Assembly (NCBI RefSeq): GCF_001039355.2 | Contig: NW_019775391.1 | Span: 263,805-327,804, forward strand | Direction: 5' to 3' | DNA: 64,000 nucleotides | Origin: Lingula anatina | Taxonomy: Eukaryota; Brachiopoda; Lingulata; Lingulida; Lingulidae | Shown here: positions 11,482 through 21,810 of the stretch, one piece after another | How positions within the stretch are numbered: position 1 is the stretch's first letter | Layout: every line of letters starts with the position of its first letter | Translations under genes and position numbers: made by a program | The notes under the pieces: model-generated | Told to the model about the DNA's origin: nothing | Seen by the model: the letters and a program-made list of their open reading frames with translations, nothing else | Databases searched by the model: none

Positions 11482-12354
11482 ACAGAAAGCTACACAGTAA
11501 TGCCGCCGCATTTACAGTTATATTGACAATTTTGGCTGTAATATAGAACACTTCTGGTGGAGATACAAAACATACGACAGACCCAGACAATTTCCTACAT
11601 TGCTATTCAGACTGTGTGTATTTATTTTTTCACAGAAATTTTAATATTGTAAGTGTGGGAATTAGACACACTTGTTTCTTACAGGAACGAATATGCATAA
11701 AAACATAACGAGAAATAGAATAGAAAAGCGATATATCTTACGGAAGGCATATTAACGAAACACACTCGTTCCTTAGAGGGGTGAATGCATAAATCCATAA
11801 CGTTGAAAATAAGATACACAATTTATATTATTTAAATTCTTAATGTTATTGTACATTCACGTATGACCGCTCTTGATCATATGAAATTAGAAATAAAATT
11901 AGTAGCTGTTGGTAATTTGAATATTTCAACTTTTGATATGTGAGTAAATATAAACACACTATGCTGCAGTCCACGTTTCGGTCTCTCACTTCATGCCTCA
12001 ATATTCAAGTTGTGCGAACATCCACACCGATAGATGGAGCTAGAAGCAAGACATGGCGAAGTGTGAGTTGCCTATGCTTATACATTGCAGTGAAAATATA
12101 AACGCCGATATTTTATATTTCCAAGGGGTTTTTCATTGTTTTAAATCAGCACAAACATAGATGCATTATTGAATAATTAGCTGCAGGAAAAAAAAACTCA
12201 TTTTCAGTATTTGGGCCATAATAAACGGTTACAATAAGTTGTGTTTTGTGACCGTTCTATCTACGATATGTGCCTGAAAGGGCAATTTGAAGCAGGCATG
12301 AGCTAAATACCCGTATCTGTCCTTCACGTGTTGCCTATAGTTCAATACTATGAC
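11482..12354. other. Spacer between binding-protein copies, no gene seen
   Basis: This is the 3' UTR and spacer of copy 1. A candidate polyadenylation signal aataaa lies at 11892-11897. No recognisable coding exon or repeat with clear ends is seen. Confidence 0.4.
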
Positions 12355-12560
12355 CTCATTCAGATCTAGAGGAGCCGAGTGCTAGTGCTGGCTAGGCCGC
12401 GACCTAAATATGGCGGACCTACATGAAAGGAAGACCGCTTAATTCTGTAATGGTCTCTCCGCCTCTCACACGCCTCCCCACGCGTCGTCCCTCGACCGGT
12501 TGAATTGAGGCGAGATTTACTTACTGTGCCCCTGTAGGGACAACGCGTAGGATTGACTAA
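12355..12560. repeat. Fold-back family C, partial copy
   Basis: It contains the family C blocks gacctaaatatggcggacct, acatgaaaggaagaccgc, ggtctctccgcctc, the cgcgtcgtccct arm, and a reverse arm near 12536 (agggacaacgcg). The same blocks are at 24.5-25.3, 48.4 and 58.3-58.7 kb. Confidence 0.6.
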
Positions 12561-12857
12561 GTGTGACCTATTCATATCTCAATCTTTACTGGTCTGCTGT
12601 TCTTCCAAGCGATCTTTGTGTTTGATGAGAAGCGAGACATGCAAATCGGCAGAAAAGGCGAGAAAGAGCATGCAATTTATCAATGGAAAAACAATTATAT
12701 CTAAATATACATTTATACTAGAATATTTCCATCAATCTCAATTCTCCTTTTTTTTGGGGGGGGGGAGGGGGGATAGGTACTTTGTTTCATCCACACCTGT
12801 CTTTTCAACAACTGGCCCATTTTCATCCACAATTCTAGTGTGGTCGAGATATAACAG

Positions 12858-13058
12858 GATTGGTCCCTCTCCAAGGGGTTTCTCGCTTAATTTTCTCAGC
12901 TTATGTAGCTTAAATATCGGGCATGCCTGCTTAAGCTGCTAAAAGAAATTTAATTACCTCCTGTGAGCTTCAATATGTGAGCAGACACATGTTTACAGAC
13001 ATCTAATTCGCTAAGGTTAATTGCAATTAAGCGAGAATCCCCTTGGAGATCCAAAGTT
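12858..13058. repeat. Fold-back family A copy in the 5' flank of copy 2
   Basis: A palindromic element runs from ctctccaaggggtttctcgc to aattaagcgagaatcccctt. It interrupts sequence continuous in the flank of copy 1 (around 7180-7205), so it was gained on this copy, or lost from the other, after the gene duplication. Confidence 0.6.
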
Positions 13059-13271
13059 AGTACGTGAATGGTCTCTAAGAGCTGACAATCTTCACATGCG
13101 TAACGTACAGTAACAAGTTACTAACACCTAACATGCTGCATTTTTTCACACACTAATGTTTTCCTTAAATATCAATATGTCATGCTGCATTTACCATAGG
13201 TATGAGCTACTTCTTCACGTGTATAACTCGACTAGCTCTTACAGACGTATTTCAAAACCTACACAGCCAGC

Positions 13272-15327
13272 ATGAATCTTGCCACGGTAAGTGACAAAAA
13301 TGAGATCTTATTTATGTAAGTCTGACATTGATGAAGCATAATTCCATTTGTTCCTCAGTCTTAAATCAGATGTGTTTGTATACCGTTACGAAACGGGCAA
13401 ATTTCCTGTATTTTTCATTCCATTTACTTATGACAACGTGTTATATATAAATATATAAGACCCCATTCCCACAGATTTTAGATCAATCTATCCCTGTGGG
13501 GAGTCTCACTAAATTACTGTCAGCTTAGCCGGCTTAAATGTCTGTCCCGCCTACTAAAAGCTGTAAGGGGGTAATTTACTACCGTGCACGCTCGGTTGAC
13601 ATCAATTTAGCTTGAACCCCCAGGGAGTTAGGTCGATCTAGATGGATCGATCTAAATCTATGGGAATGCATTTTAAAGCACAGCATTCAAAAATAATATT
13701 TTAACCATCTATAGTCTCTTTCAATGAGAATCTTTATTGGAGCTTCAAATCAAAAGCTACACAGATTGTGTCTCCAAAATTTTACCAATGTATTCTATAT
13801 TTTGAACAAAAATAGATTTTGCACAATATATTTTGGCTAGGCAACAAAAACACCCTTTATTACATGTCCCTCACCAAGGGACCATTCCCAGACCCTTATT
13901 CCCGTATTACTGTGGATCGATCTATCTTCGAGGGGATTCTCGCTACATTGCAATCAGCTCAAACGGGTTAGATGTCTGTCACGGCTACTGAAGCCGCTAG
14001 GAGGTAATTAATGATCGTCCAGCAGCTTCAGTAGGCGTGCTAGACATCTAAGCCGCTTAAGCCGACAGCAATTAAGCGAGAAATCCCTCAGAGATGGATC
14101 CTGTTACATCGATCAAGGTATGGGAACCAAGTTTAAGTTTTCTCCATTCCCCTTAGGTGGTCGTTCTACTTGCTGTCCAATGGCAAGTGTCTGCGCTCTT
14201 AGGTGACGCCGAGAGTCATGCGTTTGGATGGTTGGTCAATAACGCATGGGACAGGTTGAGATCGGCAGCGAATATGCCCTCTGCTACACGTGCAACGAGT
14301 AAGCCTCCTACTTCTAGAGCAGCGAGGAAGCCTACTACCTCTAGAGCAGCGAGGAAGCCTACTACCTCTAGAGCAGCGAGGAAGCCTACTACTTCTACTA
14401 CTAGTGACGGGGGCTGTCAGTGTTCCTGTCCAGCTGATGATAAGGTGAACTGATATCTTAGTGATTCAGCTTTAAAGTTGCTGGGGAACAAAAATGATGG
14501 ATGTGGCACGAGTTGGAGAAGGAGATAATGTTTTGGTTCTTTGCCATTGAGATTGCGCGCGTATTTTATATCGAAAGACTTCATTAATATCTAAATACTT
14601 GCTTTACAAAAGTGTATGTTTGTTTGGTTGGTTGATTTTTTCTAATATAAAAATGGCCTATTTTAGATATAAATGATGACAATGAATTCAGTGAAGTACA
14701 TTATGGTCATAATAAAGACGAGACCACAATGTGTATTGCCGCGTAAACGTATGTGACTCTTGTTGTTTTACAGGTTTGGCTCTTTGCTAGTGGAGAAGGC
14801 CCTAACTTTGCTGAATATGTGTGAGTACTGTACAGCAATTTTAATTATGTCCTAAATGAATTACTGTATATCTCCATTTGTTTATCACTTTCGAAAACAT
14901 GATGAAAATAAATAATTTTCATTTCGTCCAGAAAGGGTTCTGTTCTCAAGGGATTCAATGTCGATATTGTGGAAAAAGGTAAGTTGTTTTCAAGTCGGAT
15001 TTCAAATACTTCACACACTTGTATCTCAGTAACCGAATAACTAATATATCTTCTTCAAAAACAGATTTGTATATTAGCTTCCAACATAACGAATCGCCAA
15101 ACAGCACATGATAACATTTGGAAAACTCGTCACGTTTCAAATGCATCACAGTTTCCATGTAAACTTTTATTGCTGTGTTAATGTCAGTTAATCTGTTCTA
15201 ATTACAGTCTGTGCCATAGCTGGGAAGAAATGCAAGGTTGTCTTGACGGAGTACTCCGAGTGTGTGTCCAACCAAGAAGTTATAACTTTTTGGTCAGGCC
15301 CAGCAGGACACGACCGAGCAGGACGGG
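13272..15327 (+). CDS. Secreted binding-type protein, copy 2 (3'-truncated)
   Basis: Exons are 13272-13286, 14157-14444, 14774-14820, 14932-14978 and 15208-15327, with the same phases as copy 1 and all donor and acceptor dinucleotides intact. Exon 1 is identical (MNLAT), and exons 3-4 give VWLFASGEGPNFAEYV and LKGFNVDIVEK. Exon 2 is longer (96 codons against 53) and carries three tandem units TSRAARKPT before the shared DGGC-x-x-S/C-x-C-P linker. Exon 5 has an 8-residue insertion-like change (SNQEVITFWSG). The frame is open to the end of exon 5, then nothing matching exons 6-9 appears: homology to intron 5 of copy 1 stops near 15745. It is either a truncated gene, a gene with unrelated 3' exons, or the victim of an assembly join (single N at 16786). 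Confidence 0.7.
13459..13672. repeat. Fold-back family A, intron 1 of copy 2
   Basis: The end ccattcccacagattttaga is mirrored by gatctaaatctatgggaatg, with the family core (cactaaattactgtcag, ggggtaattta). About 210 bp. Confidence 0.75.
13878..14133. repeat. Fold-back family A (long form), intron 1 of copy 2
   Basis: A nearly full palindrome: gatgtctgtcacggctactg on the left arm mirrors cagtaggcgtgctagacatc on the right. The ends are accattcccaga and atgggaacc. It lies just before the exon 2 acceptor at 14156. Confidence 0.75.
14287..14401 (+). repeat. 27-bp coding minisatellite in exon 2 of copy 2
   Basis: The 27-bp unit around ctctagagcagcgaggaagc is repeated three times with almost no change, in frame, giving basic Thr/Ser/Ala/Arg/Lys/Pro-rich repeats between the signal peptide and the binding domain. 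The flanks are degenerate further units. Copy 1 lacks it. Confidence 0.85.
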
Positions 15328-15739
15328 GTAAGTGTGGACTCCTCTAGCACTTGATTATGTCTGACAATACGGGAAAGATATATTCCATCTGCCCGACCAT
15401 TCTCTTGGTTAACTACTGAATAAAAATTGTTACAATTAGATAGGTTGTTATAACTCCTTTGTAACAGTACTGAGCATAATTTGAGCAATAAAAATGCCCT
15501 GCTGGGGTGATGTAATTACACATTTTATAACGCATTTAATATCAGTGATACATTATTATTGAAGCATTGTATTAGCTAGCCCAGAAATAACTTGTCAAGT
15601 TACGCGGGTTACTGCTTGCATGTCCACTACTCAGCTTAGTTAGTGTACAAGTAAGCCCTTTATTCCTCCCTACCAAGGCAAGGCAGTGTAGCTATAAAAA
15701 AAGTCTATTAGTCTTCCTCATAGACGTTTTGCCGTAAGT

Positions 15740-15860
15740 GGAGGATTCCATGGCCAGAAATGCGCAGCATTCACGCGATACGCGAGGGCGCTACAGTAGG
15801 GCTTCACGTGACTCAACTAGCCAATCACAGCACAACAATGGCATCGCACACAGACTCTGT
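15740..15860 (+). promoter_or_regulatory. Possible promoter-like GC-rich segment
   Basis: A short CpG-rich stretch right where homology to copy 1 ends contains an E-box cacgtg (about 15806) and an inverted-orientation-free CCAAT box (agccaatcac, about 15820), followed by an ATG with a short open frame. The look is of a transcription start region, but no downstream gene can be attached to it with certainty. This call rests on motif content only. Confidence 0.25.
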
Positions 15861-16337
15861 GATAAGTGCTCAGCCCATTGTCAAGTAGTGTTAGTTCATG
15901 GTAACAAGCGTCTGACATGTGCAGAGAAGTTTATTGTAATATATATTGTTCTTATTGTTACATTATTAAATCTAACTCTGTATCCAAGTAGTAACTATAC
16001 TGTACCAAGTCAGGTACTGATGATGTGCACTGGTCATATATTCCAGAATAAGCCATTACCACTAATTTATAACTTTAATTTTGTTTAATATGTTATTCAT
16101 GAAAGAGTTCATGAAATTTTATTTTAATTTGTTAAATCGTGATCTTATTCTTTTTATATTCAAATAATTGAATAATGTCGGTAAAATTGGTCTTCCACTT
16201 CTTATTTGCATTTTTCCTTTACTACAAGATTTTTTTGGAACAGTTGCAGCATTAAAATTTAAAATAAATAGCAATCTTAAAGAGAATTTTGCATTATTAT
16301 TAAATGATGATAGGAATTTTGGATTAAGAGATTAGTT

Positions 16338-16580
16338 AAGGCTTCATTCACATGGAATGTCTATTTTCTAAATTCTATTTTCTATTCGCGCTATCTTATG
16401 ATCACGGTCTGTGCCCTGAATATCCCGCGTCGTAATTACTGGCAGCGCGAGCCAGTTACTTATAGTAACTTATAGTAACTGGCTCGCGCTGCCAGTAATT
16501 ACGCAGCATTAAAATTTAAAGATAGCGCGAATAGAAAATAGATTTTTAGAAAATAGACATTCCATGTGAACGAAGCCTAA
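16338..16580. repeat. Fold-back family B, near-perfect palindrome
   Basis: The outer arms (ggcttcattcacatggaatg then tctattttctaaattctatt) are mirrored at the right end (aaaatagacattccatgtga then acgaagcct), over about 55 bp. The centre is a second palindrome, ctggcagcgcgagccagtta mirrored by taactggctcgcgctgccag. Other copies are at 25.4 and 27.3 kb. Confidence 0.8.
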
Positions 16581-16785
16581 TACTGAGTAGTGATATTGTC
16601 AGTCAATTTATGTAGAATCTGATAATATGATTGAAAATACTGTTTGAAGTCTTGGCCTTGCACTGGGCAGTTTCACATTTGTGCCAAGTGCTTTTTTTTT
16701 TGGACTCCATTGTACAGTGGTAAAAGTTATTCAATTGCCATCAAAGTTTTTAATCAGACTCTGTATGGTGCTGCTATCTGCTGGT

Positions 16786-16786
16786 N
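16786..16786. other. Single-N assembly join
   Basis: One N is followed by tgtgaacgaagcctaa, the exact right-end sequence of fold-back family B, also at 16566-16581. This suggests that contigs were joined through, or broken at, a copy of that repeat. Confidence 0.6.
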
Positions 16787-17645
16787 TGTGAACGAAGCCT
16801 AAGATACACAATAAGTATAAAGCTGTTGAAGAGGAACATGATTAGAAACTATCTTTGATGATATCTGTGTTGCAGAAGATTTACTGTTGACAATTACTGT
16901 GCATTTATTATGGGTCGTTTACTTGTATATTAGCAATAATTGGAAAGATTCCAAAATTAAGGAAATTGGAAGTAAAAAAGGATCAATTATTGTCAGTTAC
17001 TCAACAGTTGATTTGGTATTCGTGAGTGTTTGAGGGGAAATAGTTGAAATTTATAGGAAAATTCTTGTCTATTTTTAAATGTTATATAACAGGTGTTGGG
17101 TTTATTGTGTGGTTTTTATTAATAGTGTTTGTCATGTTTATTCAATAATGTAGGCCAGTGACCCGTATTAATCATTCACTAATATATAAAGAGTCATTTA
17201 TAACAATAGACTGACATGTGCAGGACATGTTTGGATACTGGCAACATGTAACATAAACTCAGTGTAACATGACATCAATTTATAAACCAATGAATGTTGG
17301 ATGTATGTACGTGACTATGACATTGCCTGTTGTCATAATTTTAATTGTTGACACTGTGTTCACATTGTATTGACGATCATAAAATCAGGAAGAATATAAC
17401 AATATAGTCATATAATGTAAATAGCTGACAGAGTATTTTGGTACATAAATGTCATGCATGGAAGAAAGTGATAGCTTTAGCTGTGAGGAGGAAAAGGGAT
17501 TGTTTTAAAAAGTTAAGTGCGTGATAGCGTAGGTAGAAAAGTGGTGTTAAAGTGGCTTTTTGTCACTAATTTATTAACATCCTCTTAAGTAGCACTGTAA
17601 TCTGATGACACCCTGAGTTTGAATGATTACGGGGAAACCTACATT
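16787..17645. other. AT-rich non-coding stretch
   Basis: No splice-flanked conserved frame or clear repeat was seen. Confidence 0.4.
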
Positions 17646-17646
17646 T

Positions 17647-17892
17647 AGGGACCATTCCCACAGATATTTGGATCGATCTGTCTCCCCGGGGAGTCCACTA
17701 AATTGTTATCAACTAACTGGCTTAAATGTCTGTCACACCTAGCAAAGTTGTTAGGGGGTTATTATCTTTACCCTCTAGCTGATTTGGCAGGTGTGACAGA
17801 CATATAAGCATGTTAGGTGATAGCAATTTAGTGAGACTTCCTGGAGAGTTAGACCGATCCAGATGGATCGATCTAGGCATGGGAACCCGTCT
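17647..17892. repeat. Fold-back family A (long form)
   Basis: The ends ggaccattcccacagatatt and ctaggcatgggaacc are inverted. The inner arms aatgtctgtcacacct and aggtgtgacagacat form the second level of the palindrome. Confidence 0.75.
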
Positions 17893-20800
17893 TATTATCA
17901 GTAGCTGAGACAACATGCTGATGATAGAGGTGAGTTTTTAGTGACCTTTGAAACACAGGGTGGTTGATGGTTTGTGTGTGTGTGTGTGTGTGGGGGGGGG
18001 GGGCATATACAAATTTTATGTATCAGCCCAGGTAAATTTTGTTTAGGTAGGGTATTTTTTTACCACTATATTTAAAGGGTAGGTTTTACTTGAGATCATG
18101 TACCTCTTCTTTTAGGCTCTTTTCATAACTGGGTCAACACAAAACTGGAAGTGGTCTAACTGACGCTGTTTCACAAAACAAATTTAGTCAAAGATTTGTC
18201 TCAGTTTAAGGCTGAAAATATTAGTCTACTTTGATGCTAGATTAAACGTTGGCAGTCTGTTAAAATGAAGATATTGAGCCTGTTGTACTCAAAGTGAGGT
18301 TGTTTTCACATTGAGGGGCGTACAGTCTGTATTGGTACACTCTGAGAGATTGACTATTTAATAGCCTGGTTGTATGTATGCCAATCACTTGAACAAAGCT
18401 TCTGCATCAATATGGCCAATTAATTAACTTAACAGCAGGTTGTGCATTTGTGGAAAATTTTGTACAAGGAAGTTAAAAAAAGCCCTGTGGCATGATAACA
18501 TGGTAGGAACTCTCAAATTGGTACACAGACTATATACCACTTGATGTGAAAAGGACCTATAAATAAGAGATAACTGATCAATGTTGCACACTGAATGTTA
18601 CTGTATATGGTGAAGTACCATATATTTGTATATCTAGATAGATGTTAAATAAGTTTTCCATTTATAATTTCTGAAACAGAAAGTTCCTAGATTGCCTGAT
18701 TTTCGGCCATCAGTGCCATAAAAGGGAAGAATTCTCTTTGTGATTTATAGTAAGGCCTATGTCTGTAGTGTCCAAATATGTGTAATAGCATTCTCAATCT
18801 GGTAGCGTTTGATGTGCTGCCACATCTTGTCTAACCCCACCACTCCAGCAGCAAGTGCTTTTTTCAGATGGGGATAGGAGAGAGTTGGTGTTCACTATAT
18901 CAATTACTCTTTGTGGTCAATCTTGAATTTTGGATTAAAACCAAGTTTTTACTGGACATCTATTATGAAACTGACCCTTGATGTCCAGTTTGTATGATAT
19001 GGGTCAGCAAAGTTTTTAGAGAGGATATTTGTACATATGCAATGTGGTCAAATAATAATGTCAAGTAGACTGATGTAAGGAAGTCTTGTAACCACTAACT
19101 TGAAGGAGGTCATGTTTTTGCCTTTGGTGTTTGTCAGTTAACCCAACTCAAATAGTAATGTGCAAATTTCAGTCAAAATCTCAGGATAGAGCTAACTAAG
19201 AATCATTAGATTTTTGGTGGCGATCCATAAACCTTATCAATAATATAGGTGAATTTCCTTGTTGGAGGCCTTTGTTTTTGGGATATTTTTCTGCTTGTGA
19301 GTGTCGTTAAACTGTACATTTCAAGAGGGTTTACTTGACAGTAGCCAGGTTGAGGCAAACAAACTTGACATTCTTGATTTTATTTTGATTAGAAGGTTGA
19401 CCCCAGTAAGGATGGGTGGTTTGGTTCTCCCCTGGGGTGGGAGGTCGCTTTTCAATCTGTGACTCCAGCCATATTGTCACTGTTTTAATGCATTACTGTT
19501 TTTTTAATTGATCAAATGTTTTATGTCTAGTAATTCTTTTTGTAACAAATGTAACAACAGGATGTTTCAGAGTTTAAGTAGAATAGAGACCCAGTCAGTA
19601 CAATAATTTATATGACTGAAACATACATTTAGTTTTCAATAAACTTATTTTCATTTTCATATATATCAGCTATCACAGGTGATAATGATTGTAAAAGGAG
19701 TCTCTTATGCTGATAATCTCTAATGCCATAAATGGTCTAGCTTGTAGAGAAACCTTTTAATCATTTTCCCAAAGGAAGGGGGAACAGTTTTTTTTTCTCT
19801 CTAGATGTTATAGGTTAAACGTAAAGTGCATAATGATTACAGTCAGTCAGGGTTTTTTTTGACAATAACTTAAATCTGTTACCTACAGTGGTTTGAACAG
19901 GAGTAACACAGGTGACACAGGCTTGGCTGCAGGATATTGGTCTGTCACATATGACTTTCTGATACATGTATGGTTGTTGATTGTTTCTTTGATTGAAGAA
20001 AAACATTTGGTTTTTCTTTAACTGTATTTGATCACTATAGCAATAAAGATTATTAGGACAGGAGAATCCTTTTAAAGGATCATCTCTAATATATGTATAT
20101 TTTACAATAGTGGACATTTAAGACCAGTGATATTGGTATTCTTTTTGCAAAACCTTAAATACATGTCTCTGTTATATTCCATTATCCCTATTTTACATAA
20201 ATTTCTTAATGTGTCTTACTAGTAATATTACTACTACATAAAACAATAGGAATAGTTGTTTTATAAATCAGTTGATAACCACTATAAGCAGTAGTGAACC
20301 AGAAACAGTGACAATACACCAAGCTTGTGGCTGTAGTAAGGAGAGAAATCTGTGTAACCTGCTGTAAGTAGCTAGTACAGGGTGGGTGTAAGTTTCAGCT
20401 CAAACCCATATGACCTTCTACACCCCAAGCCATATGCAGCTGCCACCTAAGTTGAACAGAGAAGAGAATTAAGAAGATGTGATTAAATTTTATTAAGGTG
20501 AAAATGTTGTGTTTTGTTGACATGTTGGCAAACCATTTCAAAGGTCACTGTTAGTACCCTGTAATGTAATGTAATACCAGCCTGTCAGTGTTGTATTCAG
20601 AATAGTACTAGTATAGAAGTAAGTTTTCACCGACCTCGGAGGCCCAGGGTGGCCAAAGTGGACCACAGAGAGCACCTTGTGAATATATGTAGCTTACTGA
20701 TCCAAATAATGGGATTCACGAATGATGGTGTTAAGTATCATTAATGTCAGCCAATAGCTGAGTCAATAGATTTACCTGAGGTGTTAGTGTTATTATGATG

Positions 20801-21570
20801 AAAGCTTTTGATTATACTCGGAAGATGGTGCTATACTTCCTCTGTGCATAGTAGAGGTATATTGTGTATATTGATTTGTAAAAAAATAATGTTGTTAGAA
20901 GTCTTGTCATGCATACATGTCATTTGTGTGGTGAGGCAATAAAAATTGGCCGTTAGTTTTGATTTTGTTTTATTTTATATTGAAAAGACTGCATAGCAGT
21001 TGATTTTATTTGTTCCATTAGTTGCTGGAGGCAAATTATGTAAATAAATGAAATGTCATTGAAATCAAATTGAGTCATTCATATATTGTATATTGCATTA
21101 GGCAGAAATGCCCTCCTTTAAGTTTATAGCATTCTGTAAATGTGGTTAAGAGTAATTAACCCCTGGATGTGTAAATATTCAATGTAAAGTATACTTGTAA
21201 GCATGCACTGCTGTATAACATAAACAACGTTATGCTAGGCTCACTTTTGCAAAGTTTTAGCAAAAAAAAAATGTCTAGTTAAAACAAATATGTTTTGCTA
21301 TTCTCTATGGATAAACCATATCACTGATTTAGTTTAAAATTTTGATGGTCTTGGAATGGTTAAAAGAAATGTGCGAGGTTATAGTTACAGTATCAGCTTG
21401 GTTTTTGTGTATTTAAACCAGAAATATTCTCACAGGTGTCACCAATGGGCAAAGTTATTCAGTTGCAAATTAAAACATCTATAAGGTTTGATGGAGGTTA
21501 TAGTGTAAACTTCTTTCTCTGGTGACTTAATCTGTAACTTTTTCTAATATAAATTAGCTCAGGTGTAAAC
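17893..21570. other. Non-coding stretch with microsatellites and one old repeat
   Basis: It contains a (GT)n plus G run at 17976-18003 and, at 19140-19290, a diverged relative of the interspersed repeat at 1356. No convincing exon was found on either strand, although short exons of the downstream UBE2E gene could lie here unseen. Confidence 0.4.
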
Positions 21571-21574
21571 ATAC

Positions 21575-21810
21575 TGCTCATTCCCACTGAAACTATCCTT
21601 CTATGCAGATTGAATTTCAACTCCACGGGGATTGTTGCTGAATACAATCAGATTAAAAGATAAACACGCCTTCTCCTGGCATTGAGTAGAATACAGAAAA
21701 TCAGGTGATTATGCAAATACCATGAAAACAAGAGGCATGTTAATCTATTAATCTGGTTGCATTCAGCAAGAGTCCCCATGGAGTTGGATTGATTTATGTA
21801 CATTGGGATT
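21575..21810. repeat. Fold-back family D
   Basis: Left arm: cattcccactgaaac ... aactccacggggattgttgc ... aatacaatcagatt. It is mirrored on the right: aatctggttgcattcagcaa ... agtccccatggagttgg ... cattgggattgag. Same architecture as family A but different sequence; the relative is at 41.8-42.0 kb. Confidence 0.6.

Noticed and set aside
15738-16088. 116-codon plus-strand frame
   Set aside because: Low-complexity start, crosses a promoter-like patch, then AT-rich sequence; no family resemblance. Kept only as a possible regulatory segment.
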